From Thalassospira lucentensis (GTDB lineage: Bacteria; Pseudomonadota; Alphaproteobacteria; Rhodospirillales; Thalassospiraceae): a stretch of DNA of 64,000 bases. The stretch is from assembly GCF_001613805.1 (NCBI RefSeq), contig NZ_LPVY01000013.1, positions 280,000 through 343,999 on the forward strand. The letters are read 5' to 3'. Shown here in pieces: positions 55,236 to 64,000 of this stretch; position 1 is the first letter of the stretch, and every line of letters begins with the position of its first letter. The notes beneath the pieces were generated by a model. That model did no database searches, was not told the DNA's origin, and saw nothing but the letters and a program-made list of their open reading frames with translations. Made by a program: the position numbers and the translations under genes.

Positions 55236-56291
55236 ATGTCCGCAAATTCAGTAAATCGCATTATCCTTCGCCGTCCCGATGACTGGCATTTGCATCTGCG
55301 CGATGGCGCGATGCTTGAAGGGATCATTGGTGAAACCAGCGAACATTTCGCGCGTGCGATCATTATGCCAAACCTTGTGCCGCCGGTGGTCAAGACCGAG
55401 GATGCGATTGCTTATCGCGACCGGATTAACGCGGTCATCCCGCAGGGGCATGATTTTACGCCGCTGATGACGCTTTACCTGACCGAAGGCACCAATCCCG
55501 ACGATGTCGAAGAAGGATATCGAAATGGCGTGATTACGGCGTTGAAGCTGTATCCGGCCGGGGCGACGACGAATTCGGCAAGTGGTGTACGCGATTTCGA
55601 CAAGGCGATGCCTGTGCTGGAACGTATGGCAAGTCTTGGCATTCCGCTTTGCGTGCACGGCGAAGTCACCGATCCCGAGATTGATATTTTCGACCGCGAG
55701 GCGGTGTTTATCGACCGCGTTCTTGATCCGCTGCGCAAGCGTTTGCCGGAACTTCGCGTGATCATGGAACATATCACCACCGAAGACGGCGTTGAATACG
55801 TCAAAGCCAATGACAAGAACCTTGTTGCGACGATCACCACCCATCACCTGATCATCAACCGCAATGCCATTCTGGTCGGGGGTATTCATCCGCATTTCTA
55901 TTGCCTGCCGGTGGCCAAGCGTGAAAAACATCGTCTGGCGCTACGCAAGGCGGCGACAAGTGGCGATGTACGATTCTTTCTGGGGACTGACTCAGCGCCG
56001 CATACCGATGATCGCAAGGAAAGCGCATGCGGTTGTGCCGGTATCTTTACCGCCAATAACACGGTCCAGCTTCTGGCGCATGTGTTCGAGCAAGAAGGAG
56101 CCTTGGACAAGCTTGAGGGCTTTGCCTCGGTCAATGGTCCGCAATTCTATGGTCTGCCGCTGAATGGCGACAAGATCACGCTGGAAAAACGCGATGCGGC
56201 GGCAACTTTCCCGGCCAGAATTGAAACCGGTGAGGGGCCCGTCACGGTGTTTGATCCGGGCTTCCCGATTTACTGGCACTATGCCGATTAG
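55236..56291 (+). CDS. pyrC: dihydroorotase
   Basis: 351 residues from ATG 55236, behind GAGGAGG; a longer frame to 55188 is unsupported. PyrC-type (class II) dihydroorotase of pyrimidine synthesis: zinc ligands H18 and H20 in DWHLHLRDG, carboxylated K104 in [12 protein letters not shown], His in MEHITT and TTHHL, and the Asp in GTDSAPH. Length matches E. coli PyrC. Closed by its own terminator. Confidence 0.97.
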   Translation: MSANSVNRIILRRPDDWHLHLRDGAMLEGIIGETSEHFARAIIMPNLVPPVVKTEDAIAYRDRINAVIPQGHDFTPLMTLYLTEGTNPDDVEEGYRNGVITALKLYPAGATTNSASGVRDFDKAMPVLERMASLGIPLCVHGEVTDPEIDIFDREAVFIDRVLDPLRKRLPELRVIMEHITTEDGVEYVKANDKNLVATITTHHLIINRNAILVGGIHPHFYCLPVAKREKHRLALRKAATSGDVRFFLGTDSAPHTDDRKESACGCAGIFTANNTVQLLAHVFEQEGALDKLEGFASVNGPQFYGLPLNGDKITLEKRDAAATFPARIETGEGPVTVFDPGFPIYWHYAD

Positions 56292-56310
56292 GCTTGCGCA
56301 AATCATGTTC

Positions 56311-56339
56311 AAAAGGGGCTTGCCAAGCAGGCCCCTTTT
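56311..56339 (+). terminator. rho-independent terminator of pyrC
   Basis: AAAAGGGGC pairs with GCCCCTTTT, with a CTTGCCAAGCAG loop that can fold further; CTTT follows. It also lies before the convergent SprA-like gene. Confidence 0.8.
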
Positions 56340-56361
56340 CTTTGGCTTCTACGATGGAAGG

Positions 56362-57156
56362 TCAACCCGTGATGTCAATATTGGCCGGGGCCGCGTGCAG
56401 CCCCAGGGTCATGCGATAGCTTTCTGCGGCCGCAATCGCCTGTGTTGCGATCATCGCACTGATATTACGTGAGGCACCCTGCGCAACATTGAAGTCGGCC
56501 GATGATGTTCCGGGCATGGAGGCGGCGCGCGATATGGCGGCCTGATTGGCAATCGCCGCAATCCCGTCAAGGCCCTGAAGCGGGTGAATGCTAACCTTGC
56601 CGCCCGTGGCATAAAGCCGCCCGTCGGGACCGGCGGTGTAGCTGTAACTGATCATTCCGGCATTCGCACCGGCAAGGGTCTGATGGCTTTCTTCTTCGGT
56701 CCGGACATTGGCGTCCCGTGCCTGCAATTCACGTACAATCTCGCGTTCGCGGTCGGTCAGAAGGGCCGGGTTGCTTGTTGGTGGGCGCGCACTTTCAGGT
56801 GTTTCCTCGCGCGCTTCGCGTTGTTGCTTGGCAGGACTTTGGGTGTCGGGTGCTGCTGCCCCCGGCAGGGTGCGAGGATCAAGCTGCTGAATGATGGTTA
56901 CAATTGATGCTGTGCTGTTGACCGGCGCGGAAGGCGCGTTTGCCGTTATATCGGGTGGCGGTGTGACAGAGATGGCTTCGTTGATCGGACGGATCGAAAC
57001 GGCGGCAGACCTTAATTGTGGCCCAGCAGAACCATTACCGGCAGAACCAGAATCTGCCGATTGGTGTCCGGCACCGAGGAGGGCTCGGGTTGCAATGACT
57101 TGTCCCAATTGCCCGCCACTGCCGGGGATAAGCTGAATTGCACCGGCCTGTGTCAT
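56362..57156 (-). CDS. SprA-like putative metalloprotease with degenerate zinc motif
   Basis: 264 residues from ATG 57156. The first 125 are low-complexity, rich in Ala, Ser, Pro and Gln. The core LLTDREREIVRELQARDANVR, then AGMISYSYTAGPDGRLYATGG, matches the SprA-related family. That family normally has VR-x-HEQAH (an HExxH zinc site); here the position reads TEEESH (residues 153-158), so the first His is Glu and catalysis is doubtful. A TATAAT-like box sits within 15 bases of the ATG, hinting at a very short leader. Confidence 0.82.
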   Translation of the reverse strand: MTQAGAIQLIPGSGGQLGQVIATRALLGAGHQSADSGSAGNGSAGPQLRSAAVSIRPINEAISVTPPPDITANAPSAPVNSTASIVTIIQQLDPRTLPGAAAPDTQSPAKQQREAREETPESARPPTSNPALLTDREREIVRELQARDANVRTEEESHQTLAGANAGMISYSYTAGPDGRLYATGGKVSIHPLQGLDGIAAIANQAAISRAASMPGTSSADFNVAQGASRNISAMIATQAIAAAESYRMTLGLHAAPANIDITG

Positions 57157-57294
57157 GGGATCATTATATATCAACTTGTGGTTAGGTGTATATAATTGGC
57201 GGTGCTGCCATCACGGCAGTTTGATGTGACCTTGAACGGCCCGTCGACCATAGAATGCAGGATCGCGGATGGGTGGTGCCGGGGAAATGACATT

Positions 57295-58137
57295 TTGAAA
57301 CGTTTATGGATGTCGGTCGTGACCGTGCTTTGGGCAATGTTGCCGGTGGTTGCATTCGCCGCACCGGATGCTGATCTTTGGCCGGACCGGCAGACCCATG
57401 ACGATTCAAACGAAGCAGAAATTGATCATTCTCCCTGGCAAACGATTCTTGATCATCACCTGATTGTGGTTTCGTCGGGTGTCACCAAGTTCGATTATGC
57501 CGGGGCCAAATCGTCAAGCCGTACACAAATTTCAGGCTACCTTGCTGCAATGCAATCCGTTGAAATCGATGGATACAGCCGCGAACAGCAAATGGCATTC
57601 TGGATCAATCTTTATAATGCGCAAACAGTTGCGGTGGTCTTGGATCATTATCCGGTCGACAGTATTCGCGACATCAATATTTCGCCTGGCTGGTTCTCGG
57701 TGGGGCCGTGGGACAAAAAACTTCTGCTGGTCGAGGGACGGTCACTGAGTCTGAATGATGTTGAACATCGCATCCTGCGTCCGATCTGGCAGGATCCCCG
57801 CATTCATTATGCGCTTAACTGTGCGTCGATTGGCTGTCCGGCACTGATGGCAACGGCCTATGACGGCAGCCGTATAGAAGAGCAACTTGATAAGGCTGCT
57901 TTGGCGTTCATTCGGGATGAGCGCGCGGTGCGAGTGGCAGAAGATGGATCAGAGGTGGAGTTTTCATCGCTTTTTGACTGGTATCGATCCGATTTTGGCA
58001 AAAGCGATGCCGCATTTTCCGATCATCTGGCGCGCTATGCCGGATTGGAATTCGCAACATGGCTGAGCGTCCACGGGGATGACTTGCCAATCAGCGGCTA
58101 TCATTATGACTGGTCATTGAACGATAGCGGTCCGTGA
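57295..58137 (+). CDS. DUF547 secreted protein
   Basis: 280 residues from TTG 57295 (GGGGA 9 bases ahead); a later ATG 57310 is possible, while the longer frame to 57196 is unlikely. Signal peptide near LWAMLPVVAFAAPD. The DUF547 core is clear: MAFWINLYNAQTV, DKKLLLVEGRSLSLNDVEH and HYALNCASIGCPALMATAY. The two Cys of NCASIGC may form the transglutaminase-like or glutaredoxin-type site proposed for the family. Function is not established. Periplasmic or exported. Confidence 0.85.
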   Translation: MKRLWMSVVTVLWAMLPVVAFAAPDADLWPDRQTHDDSNEAEIDHSPWQTILDHHLIVVSSGVTKFDYAGAKSSSRTQISGYLAAMQSVEIDGYSREQQMAFWINLYNAQTVAVVLDHYPVDSIRDINISPGWFSVGPWDKKLLLVEGRSLSLNDVEHRILRPIWQDPRIHYALNCASIGCPALMATAYDGSRIEEQLDKAALAFIRDERAVRVAEDGSEVEFSSLFDWYRSDFGKSDAAFSDHLARYAGLEFATWLSVHGDDLPISGYHYDWSLNDSGP

Positions 58138-58155
58138 GTCGCGGTCATTCAGGCC

Positions 58156-58464
58156 TCAGGCCGCATCCGGACGCAGGCCGGTCATACGCCAGTCATGGGG
58201 GACTGCACCGCTGCTGCGAACCCGGACAGGGCGCAGTGGCAGGCGATTTTGCAGAACCTGATCAATCGTGTGACGAACGTCACTGGCAGAAATACCATCG
58301 TAGCGCATTAATGTCTGGACGATCGGATCGGCCAGCATTTCCTCAATGGTCAGTTCCTGATCCACATATTTCATTACTCGCATCCCATTCATATTATTGC
58401 GCTTACGATAAAGCGATTGAAAATCATTCGCAACAATTAAGTTGTGTCCATTGTCTTTTTTCAT
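58156..58464 (-). CDS. unknown small protein (about 102 residues)
   Basis: The frame from ATG 58464 gives 102 residues, but downstream in-frame ATGs (58392, 58383, 58374) may be the real start. The more conserved-looking part begins MKYVDQELTIEEMLADPIVQ and continues DGISASDVRHTIDQVL, two amphipathic helices like those of small regulator-associated or toxin-antitoxin-type proteins, but I recognise no family. Convergent with the DUF547 gene. Confidence 0.55.
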   Translation of the reverse strand: MKKDNGHNLIVANDFQSLYRKRNNMNGMRVMKYVDQELTIEEMLADPIVQTLMRYDGISASDVRHTIDQVLQNRLPLRPVRVRSSGAVPHDWRMTGLRPDAA

Positions 58465-58685
58465 CTTTTCGCTGCAAAAGCGTTGTGCTGCGTCAAAGCC
58501 CGACAGGAGATTTCACGCTAGACAAGATGGGGCTTTTTCTTAGGTGGTGCCGATTGCAGGCCGCATTATGGGGCGGCTGATTTTCAGCTATTCGCTTGAT
58601 TCTCGTGTTTTCTGGCTCTAACGCTGTCAGTTGGCTTTCGATGTTCGATAAAGCCCAAAAACTGTGGCAAGAATAGGCTGGGAAG

Positions 58686-59648
58686 ATGACACGTCCGGGA
58701 ATTCGTGAATTTGCGTTGCTGTTTTTGCTGGCGCTGATGTGGGGTAGTTCGTTCACCTTCATCAAGATCGGTGTGCATGCCTATTCGCCGTTGGTGGTCG
58801 CAGCGGGGCGGCTTAGCGTTGCCGCACTCGTGCTTTGGGCCTTTGCTTTTATCCGGAAAAGTGACCTCCCAAAGGGGCGGCGTGCGTGGTGGTCTACCTT
58901 CTTTGTCGCGCTGCTGGGAAATGCTATTCCCTTTTTCCTAATCAGTTATGGCGAAACGGAAATCGATGCAGGACTGGCGGCAATCCTGATGTCTGTCGTG
59001 CCGCTGACAACGGTGGCGCTGGCGCATTTCGTGACGCATGATGAAAAACTTTCGACGGGCAAGGCGCTTGGCGTGGCTCTTGGCACCATTGGCGTGATTG
59101 TTCTGGTCGGGCCGGAAACCCTGACCGGGCTTGGCGGACAGCTTGTTTTTCAGCTGGCTGTTTTGATCGCGGCGGTGTGTTACGCGATTTCATCGCTGGT
59201 TGCGCGCAATCTGCGCGATCAGCCCCGCGTCGGATCTGCGGCGGTGATTCTGACTTTTGCCGCATTGATGCTCGCACCCTTTGCGCTGTTTGTTGATCAG
59301 CCCTGGAATATGGGATGGGACGTTGATGGGGCGCTATCGATCCTGTATCTGGGGATTTTCCCGACCGGCATTGCCATGTTCCTGATTCTGTATCTGATTG
59401 CGCGTGCCGGGGCGAGCTTTGTGGTGTTTAACAATTACCTCGTGCCAGCTGTCGGTGTGATGGTCGGTTTTCTTGTGCTTCAGGAACTGCCTCAGCCCAC
59501 CAGCGTGATCGCGCTTGGCGTTATTCTGGCCGGGATTGCCGTTTCGCAGATACGTTTCGGGCGAAAGACTGTCAGGGATAAGGATGTTGCCGAGATTGAA
59601 TGTGACCCGGTAGCACCGATCATGACCGCACCCGATGGTAAAAAGTAG
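58686..59648 (+). CDS. DMT-superfamily exporter (EamA type)
   Basis: 320 residues, GGGA ahead of ATG 58686. First helix EFALLFLLALMWGSSFTFIKIG; ten helices in two EamA repeats with the usual GWP-like GSS motif early on. A 25-residue hydrophilic C-terminal tail follows the last helix. It is the fourth DMT exporter in this window. Substrate unknown. Stands alone, ahead of gyrA. Confidence 0.9.
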   Translation: MTRPGIREFALLFLLALMWGSSFTFIKIGVHAYSPLVVAAGRLSVAALVLWAFAFIRKSDLPKGRRAWWSTFFVALLGNAIPFFLISYGETEIDAGLAAILMSVVPLTTVALAHFVTHDEKLSTGKALGVALGTIGVIVLVGPETLTGLGGQLVFQLAVLIAAVCYAISSLVARNLRDQPRVGSAAVILTFAALMLAPFALFVDQPWNMGWDVDGALSILYLGIFPTGIAMFLILYLIARAGASFVVFNNYLVPAVGVMVGFLVLQELPQPTSVIALGVILAGIAVSQIRFGRKTVRDKDVAEIECDPVAPIMTAPDGKK

Positions 59649-59839
59649 CCTTCAGGCCGGGCAATTTTGCTTAAAATACGATTATTTCGGTCGTTTGTGC
59701 CTAATGCCGGGACAGGCAGATTTGTCAATATTGTTTGTGCAGGACAAACCTGATACTTTCCGGCTCACTGGTCAGGCATATGTCCATATGTCACGCCGAT
59801 TGAAGCATTTCTGATCAAGCGTTTAAGAGGTCACGGCTT

Positions 59840-62641
59840 TTGTCCACCAAAGAGACCAACCCAGATAGCCGCGATATTTTCCCGGTATCCATCGAACAAG
59901 AAATGCGCCGCAGCTACCTCGATTACGCGATGAGCGTGATCGTCAGCCGTGCGCTTCCAGACGTCCGTGACGGTTTGAAACCGGTTCACCGCCGCATTCT
60001 GTATGCGATGCATGAGAACGGCTTTGAATGGAACAAACCGTTCCGCAAGTCGGCCCGTGTGGTCGGGGACGTTATGGGTAAATATCACCCGCACGGCGAT
60101 AGCGCGATTTACGACGCAATGGTTCGTATGGCGCAGGGGTTCTCCATGCGCTTGCCGCTGATTGACGGGCAGGGGAACTTCGGTTCGATGGACGGCGACA
60201 AGGCCGCCGCCATGCGTTACACCGAAGCCCGCATGGCCAAATCAGCCCACTTTCTGCTCGACGATATCGATAAGGAAACCATCGATTTCCGCGATAACTA
60301 CGACGAAACCACCAAGGAACCATCGGTTCTGCCGGCACGCTTTCCGAACATGCTGGTCAATGGTGCGGGCGGTATCGCAGTTGGTATGGCCACCAATATT
60401 CCGCCGCACAACCTTGGCGAAGTTATTGATGGTTGCATGGCCTATGTCGATAATCCGGCCATTACCGTCGAAGGCCTGATGGAATTCGTGCATGGTCCGG
60501 ATTTTCCGACTGGTGCGCTGATCCTTGGCCGTTCGGGTATTCATTCGGCCTTTAAGACCGGTCGTGGTTCTGTCGTTATGCGGGCACGTACCCATGTCGA
60601 GGAAATCCGCGCCAATCGCGAGGCCATTATCGTCACCGAAGTTCCCTATCAGGTGAACAAGGCGACGCTGATGGAAAAAATCGCGGAACTGGTTCGCGAC
60701 AAAAAGATCGAAGGCATTTCCGATCTACGTGACGAGTCTGACCGTTCGGGCGTTCGCATGGTTATCGAGATCAAGCGTGATGCGGTTGCCGATGTGGTTC
60801 TGAACCAGCTGTTCCGCTTTACTGCGCTTCAGACCTCGTTTGGCGTCAATATGCTGGCGCTGAACCGTGGCAAGCCGGAATTGATGAACCTGAAAGACAT
60901 CATTCAGGCATTCGTCGAGTTCCGCGAAGAGGTCATTACACGCCGGACCATTCACCTGCTGAAAAAGGCGCGTGAACGTGCCCACTTGGTTGTGGGGCTT
61001 GGCATTGCTGTTGCCAATATCGACGAAGTCATTCGTTTGATTCGTGCCGCAGCAGACCCGCAGATTGCACGTGAACAGCTGATGGAACGCAGTTGGCCGG
61101 CGGGCGATATTGTTCCGTTGATCGAGCTGATCGCCGATCCGAACCAGGTTGGTTCGGACGATGGCAATTATCGCCTGTCCGAAGCGCAGGCGCGCGCAAT
61201 CCTTGAGCTGCGTCTGCATCGCCTGACCGGTCTGGAGCGTGATAAAATCGCGTCCGAATTGACCGAATTGGGTGAGAAGATCAAAGACTTCCTTGATATT
61301 CTTGGTTCGCGCGAACGCAAGATGATCATCCTGAAGGATGAACTGACGGAAATGCGCAACGAGTTTGCCAATGAACGTCGCAGTGAAATTCAGGAAGCCG
61401 AATTCGAACACGACATCGAAGACCTGATTGCCCGCGAAGAAATGGTCGTGACCGTTTCGCACAGCGGTTATATCCAGCGTGTTCCGCTGTCGACCTATCG
61501 CGCACAGCGTCGCGGTGGCAAAGGCCGTTCGGGTATGGCAACGCGCGAAGAGGATTTCGTATCCAAACTGTTCGTGGCTAACACCCACACCCCGGTTCTG
61601 TTCTTCAGTTCCGAGGGGATGGTTTACAAGATGAAAGTCTGGCGTCTGCCGCTGGGCACGCCGCAATCGCGCGGCAAGGCGCTTGTGAACCTGCTGCCGC
61701 TGTCCGAAGGCGAATATATCACAACGGTTCTGCCGCTTCCCGACGAGGAAGAATGGCCAAACCTGCATGTGATGTTTGCGACTTCGACCGGTAACGTCCG
61801 CCGTAACAGCCTTGCCGATTTCGTGAATGTGAAATCAAACGGCAAGATCGCCATGAAACTTGAAGAAGATCGTGGTGACAAACTGATTGCGGTTCAGACC
61901 TGTACCGATGATGACGATATTCTGCTGACGACCCGTCTGGGTAAATGCATTCGTTTCCGTGTTGGGGACGTTCGTGTCTTTACCGGCCGTAACTCGGTCG
62001 GTGTCCGCGGTATTCGTCTGGCCGACGAGGACGCGGTCATCGCGATGTCCGTCCTGTTTGGTAACCATGCCTCTATGGAAGAACGTGACGAGTATCTTTC
62101 GATTGCAAGCAAGCTGCGTCGCGAGGAAATCTCGGCTGATGATGCTTTGCCTTTGGAAATCCTTTCGCAGGAACGTTACGACGAACTTCTGGCGGGCGAT
62201 CAGCTGATCCTTTCGGTTACCGAAAACGGTTATGGCAAACGTACGTCTGCCTATGAATACCGTGTTACGGGCCGTGGTGGTCAGGGCTTTGCCAATATCG
62301 AGATGTCGGAACGTAACGGCAATGTCGCGGCGTCCTTCGTAATTGAAGAAGGCGACGAGCTGATGATGGTCACCAATGGTGGCAAGGTCATCCGTATGCC
62401 GACACACGATATCCGCATCGCCGGTCGCAAGACACAGGGGGTTACCCTGTTCCGTACGGCCGAAGATGAACAGGTTGTTGCTGTCGAACGTCTGTCAAAT
62501 CTGGGCGATAATGGTGATGAGGAGCTTGAAGGCGAAGAAGGTGCAGAAGGCATCGAAATCGCAGCAGGCGAAGATGCACCGATCGTTGCTGATGATAGCA
62601 GCGAGGCAGTGGAAACCGGTTCTGACGACATCGACGAATAA
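59840..62641 (+). CDS. gyrA: DNA gyrase subunit A
   Basis: 933 residues. The start is TTG 59840, with AAGAGG nine bases upstream ([17 protein letters not shown]). The catalytic tyrosine is Y127 in [11 protein letters not shown]. The quinolone region [11 protein letters not shown] keeps Ser at 88 and Asp at 92, equal to E. coli Ser83 and Asp87, so it is the susceptible form. The GyrA box is present as [11 protein letters not shown], which marks it as GyrA rather than ParC, and the C-terminus is a long Glu/Asp/Gly-rich tail. Confidence 0.98.
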   Translation: MSTKETNPDSRDIFPVSIEQEMRRSYLDYAMSVIVSRALPDVRDGLKPVHRRILYAMHENGFEWNKPFRKSARVVGDVMGKYHPHGDSAIYDAMVRMAQGFSMRLPLIDGQGNFGSMDGDKAAAMRYTEARMAKSAHFLLDDIDKETIDFRDNYDETTKEPSVLPARFPNMLVNGAGGIAVGMATNIPPHNLGEVIDGCMAYVDNPAITVEGLMEFVHGPDFPTGALILGRSGIHSAFKTGRGSVVMRARTHVEEIRANREAIIVTEVPYQVNKATLMEKIAELVRDKKIEGISDLRDESDRSGVRMVIEIKRDAVADVVLNQLFRFTALQTSFGVNMLALNRGKPELMNLKDIIQAFVEFREEVITRRTIHLLKKARERAHLVVGLGIAVANIDEVIRLIRAAADPQIAREQLMERSWPAGDIVPLIELIADPNQVGSDDGNYRLSEAQARAILELRLHRLTGLERDKIASELTELGEKIKDFLDILGSRERKMIILKDELTEMRNEFANERRSEIQEAEFEHDIEDLIAREEMVVTVSHSGYIQRVPLSTYRAQRRGGKGRSGMATREEDFVSKLFVANTHTPVLFFSSEGMVYKMKVWRLPLGTPQSRGKALVNLLPLSEGEYITTVLPLPDEEEWPNLHVMFATSTGNVRRNSLADFVNVKSNGKIAMKLEEDRGDKLIAVQTCTDDDDILLTTRLGKCIRFRVGDVRVFTGRNSVGVRGIRLADEDAVIAMSVLFGNHASMEERDEYLSIASKLRREEISADDALPLEILSQERYDELLAGDQLILSVTENGYGKRTSAYEYRVTGRGGQGFANIEMSERNGNVAASFVIEEGDELMMVTNGGKVIRMPTHDIRIAGRKTQGVTLFRTAEDEQVVAVERLSNLGDNGDEELEGEEGAEGIEIAAGEDAPIVADDSSEAVETGSDDIDE

Positions 62642-62653
62642 AACGGAAGATCA

Positions 62654-63181
62654 ATGAACGAACAGTCTTCAAAAGCCTCACGTATCGGGATTTATCCGGG
62701 CACGTTTGACCCGGTAACCCAGGGGCATATGGACATTATTCGTCGCGCGACCCGCATCGTTGACAAGCTTATTGTCGGCGTTGCGGTTAATGCGGGAAAG
62801 GGCCCTATGTTTGGGGTCGAAGAACGTTGCGCACTGGTCGAAGAGGCTCTTAAGGCTGCGGGTGGCGAAGTTGCTGCCCGTACCATCGTGAAGCCGTTCG
62901 GATCGCTTCTCATGCAGTTTGCTCAGGAAAATGGGTCAAGCATCATCATTCGTGGTCTGAGGGCCGTTTCGGATTTCGAATATGAATTCCAGATGGCCGG
63001 AATGAATGCCCGTCTTGCCCCCAAGGTCGAGACGGTCTTTTTGATGGCGTCGGATAAACAGCAATTCGTGTCCTCACGCTTTGTGAAGGAAATCGCCCGT
63101 CTAGGCGGTAATGTTACCGAATTTGTGCCGGCAAACGTGCTGAAGCGACTGCACGAAAAGCTGGCCGAAGAAAAGGAATAG
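62654..63181 (+). CDS. coaD: phosphopantetheine adenylyltransferase
   Basis: 175 residues. Nucleotidyltransferase fold with YPGTFDPVTQGHMDIIRR (the T-x-G-H signature at 22-25), IIRGLRAVSDFEYE and the SSRFVKEIARLGG loop near the C-terminus, equal to the usual SSTFIKEI. It makes dephospho-CoA from phosphopantetheine and ATP. It follows gyrA by 12 bases, with GGAAG ahead of the ATG, so cotranscription is likely. Confidence 0.97.
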   Translation: MNEQSSKASRIGIYPGTFDPVTQGHMDIIRRATRIVDKLIVGVAVNAGKGPMFGVEERCALVEEALKAAGGEVAARTIVKPFGSLLMQFAQENGSSIIIRGLRAVSDFEYEFQMAGMNARLAPKVETVFLMASDKQQFVSSRFVKEIARLGGNVTEFVPANVLKRLHEKLAEEKE

Positions 63182-63188
63182 CGCACCC

Positions 63189-63773
63189 ATGCGTCTTATT
63201 CGTCTCGCATCTCTTTTTATACTCGTATTAGGAATAGTGACCATGTCGAACGGTGGAATCGGCGGCGGTGCTCAGGCCCAGTCGGCCGATGCATCGCAGG
63301 ATCTGGAAAATACCCTGTATCTGGATCTTGAAGCAGGTCGCGTTGTGATCAAGCTGCGCCCGGATCTGGCGCCCAAGCATGTCGAGCGTATCAAGGAACT
63401 GACCCGAGATGGTTTCTATGATGGCCTGACCTTCCATCGTGTGATCGAAGGTTTCATGGCGCAGGGCGGTGATCCCAAAGGGGACGGTACCGGCGGATCT
63501 GGCCAGAAGCTTCCGGCGGAGTTTTCAAACGAACATCACGTGCGCGGCACTGTTTCGATGGCGCGTTCTACCAATCCGAACAGTGCTGACTCGCAATTCT
63601 TCATCGTCTTTGCCGACGCGCCGCATCTTGATGGACAATATACCATCTGGGGGCAGGTCGTATCGGGCATGGAATATGTTGATGGTCTGAAGCGCGGCGC
63701 ACCGTGGGCCAATGGCCGGGTTGCCGATCCGGACCATATTGTAAAAATGCAGGTCGCGGCTGACGCGCAATAA
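63189..63773 (+). CDS. secreted cyclophilin-type peptidyl-prolyl isomerase
   Basis: 194 residues. A signal peptide (MRLIRLASLFILVLGIVT... ending AQAQ) directs it to the periplasm. Cyclophilin core: FHRVIEGFMAQGGDPKGDGTGG, GTVSMARSTNPNSADSQFFI and YTIWGQVVSGMEYVD. The catalytic Arg and the FMAQGGD-QFFI pocket residues are present. Only 7 bases separate it from coaD. It assists folding of envelope proteins. Confidence 0.93.
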   Translation: MRLIRLASLFILVLGIVTMSNGGIGGGAQAQSADASQDLENTLYLDLEAGRVVIKLRPDLAPKHVERIKELTRDGFYDGLTFHRVIEGFMAQGGDPKGDGTGGSGQKLPAEFSNEHHVRGTVSMARSTNPNSADSQFFIVFADAPHLDGQYTIWGQVVSGMEYVDGLKRGAPWANGRVADPDHIVKMQVAADAQ

Positions 63774-63797
63774 GCGTTTTGGTCCTCATAATGCAAC

Positions 63798-63834
63798 CGA
63801 AAGCCGTCCTTGATCAGGGCGGCTTTCGCGTTTT
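63798..63834 (+). terminator. rho-independent terminator of the gyrA-coaD-cyclophilin unit
   Basis: CGAAAGCCGTCCT pairs with AGGGCGGCTTTCG (one T-G pair), loop TGATC, then CGTTTT. About 25 bases after the cyclophilin stop. Confidence 0.85.
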
Positions 63835-63925
63835 GGGGCCAGAAAGCATAAAAACCCGGAAAATATGGAAAACAGGTGTTGACCGCAGCCGCCAGTCCCA
63901 TTAAAACGCGCTTCACCAACGTTGA

Positions 63926-64000
63926 GGGCCCGTAGCTCAGTTGGTAGAGCAACTGACTTTTAATCAGTTGGCCACAGGTTCGAATCCTGTCGGGCTCACC
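63926..64000 (+). tRNA. tRNA-Lys (TTT), cut by the window end
   Basis: Acceptor GGGCCCG with CGGGCTC, D-arm AGCTCAGTTGGTAGAGC, anticodon stem ACTGA/TCAGT with loop CTTTTAA (anticodon TTT), T-arm ACAGGTTCGAATCCTGT. The window ends after ACC; the last A of an encoded CCA would be the next base. Confidence 0.95.

Overview
The window reads as a continuous piece of a chromosome of moderate to high GC content from an alphaproteobacterium, most likely a marine Rhodospirillales member such as Thalassospira. That placement is an inference from gene content and protein style: a complete isc operon behind a probable cysE end, gyrA-coaD-cyclophilin order, glnB-glnA, several TRAP transporters and many LysR/AraC regulators. 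No database search was possible.

Layout. 1-7603: iron-sulfur cluster operon (iscR, a NifS-like desulfurase, iscS, iscU, iscA, hscB, hscA, fdx, iscX), closed by a rho-independent terminator. 7646-9610: tenA and mnmA. 9793-9869: tRNA-Met(CAT) with a strong terminator. 9912-12611: an AT-rich accessory island with three unrecognised proteins and the tail of a broken gene. 12599-16162: an AraC regulator, a sugar-epimerase-like protein, an orphan protein, then about 1 kb of gene-free GC-rich DNA holding a decayed copy of part of that AraC gene. 16163-24796: two DMT exporters, LysR and AraC regulators, a DUF1127-like protein, a 2-hydroxyacid dehydrogenase, an EAL phosphodiesterase and a class III nucleotide cyclase. 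25160-28732: a DctPQM TRAP operon with its GntR regulator. 28887-35348: regulators, then a TAXI-type TRAP transporter joined to a two-gene AtuA-like unit. 35458-46560: YddG-like exporter, adenosine/adenine deaminase, PhyH dioxygenase with divergent AraC regulator, two alpha/beta hydrolases, OsmC, a GGDEF protein and a TPR-sulfotransferase. 46697-50107: glnB-glnA behind a sigma-54 promoter, and an aminotransferase. 50188-54704: rhodanese, LysR regulators, an SDR-tautomerase pair and a Gfo/Idh/MocA oxidoreductase. 55023-64000: tRNA-His, pyrC, a degenerate SprA-like protein, a DUF547 protein, a DMT exporter, gyrA, coaD, a secreted cyclophilin and tRNA-Lys, which runs off the end.

Most of the window is ordinary metabolism and small-molecule transport, arranged as short operons each with a divergent or downstream regulator and many clear hairpin terminators. 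The part least explained by known families is the AT-rich island at 9912-12611. It holds a two-gene unit with 4-base overlap whose second product carries an R-x4-H motif typical of HEPN ribonucleases, and a neighbouring protein with an AbiU2/HEPN-like motif. I treat it as a candidate undescribed defence or toxin-antitoxin locus, not as a proven one. Other points worth a look are the human-like tetracysteine finger on HscB, a second desulfurase inside the isc operon, a 13-residue leader peptide coupled to an unknown gene, the SDR without a catalytic tyrosine, and the SprA-like protein without its first zinc histidine.
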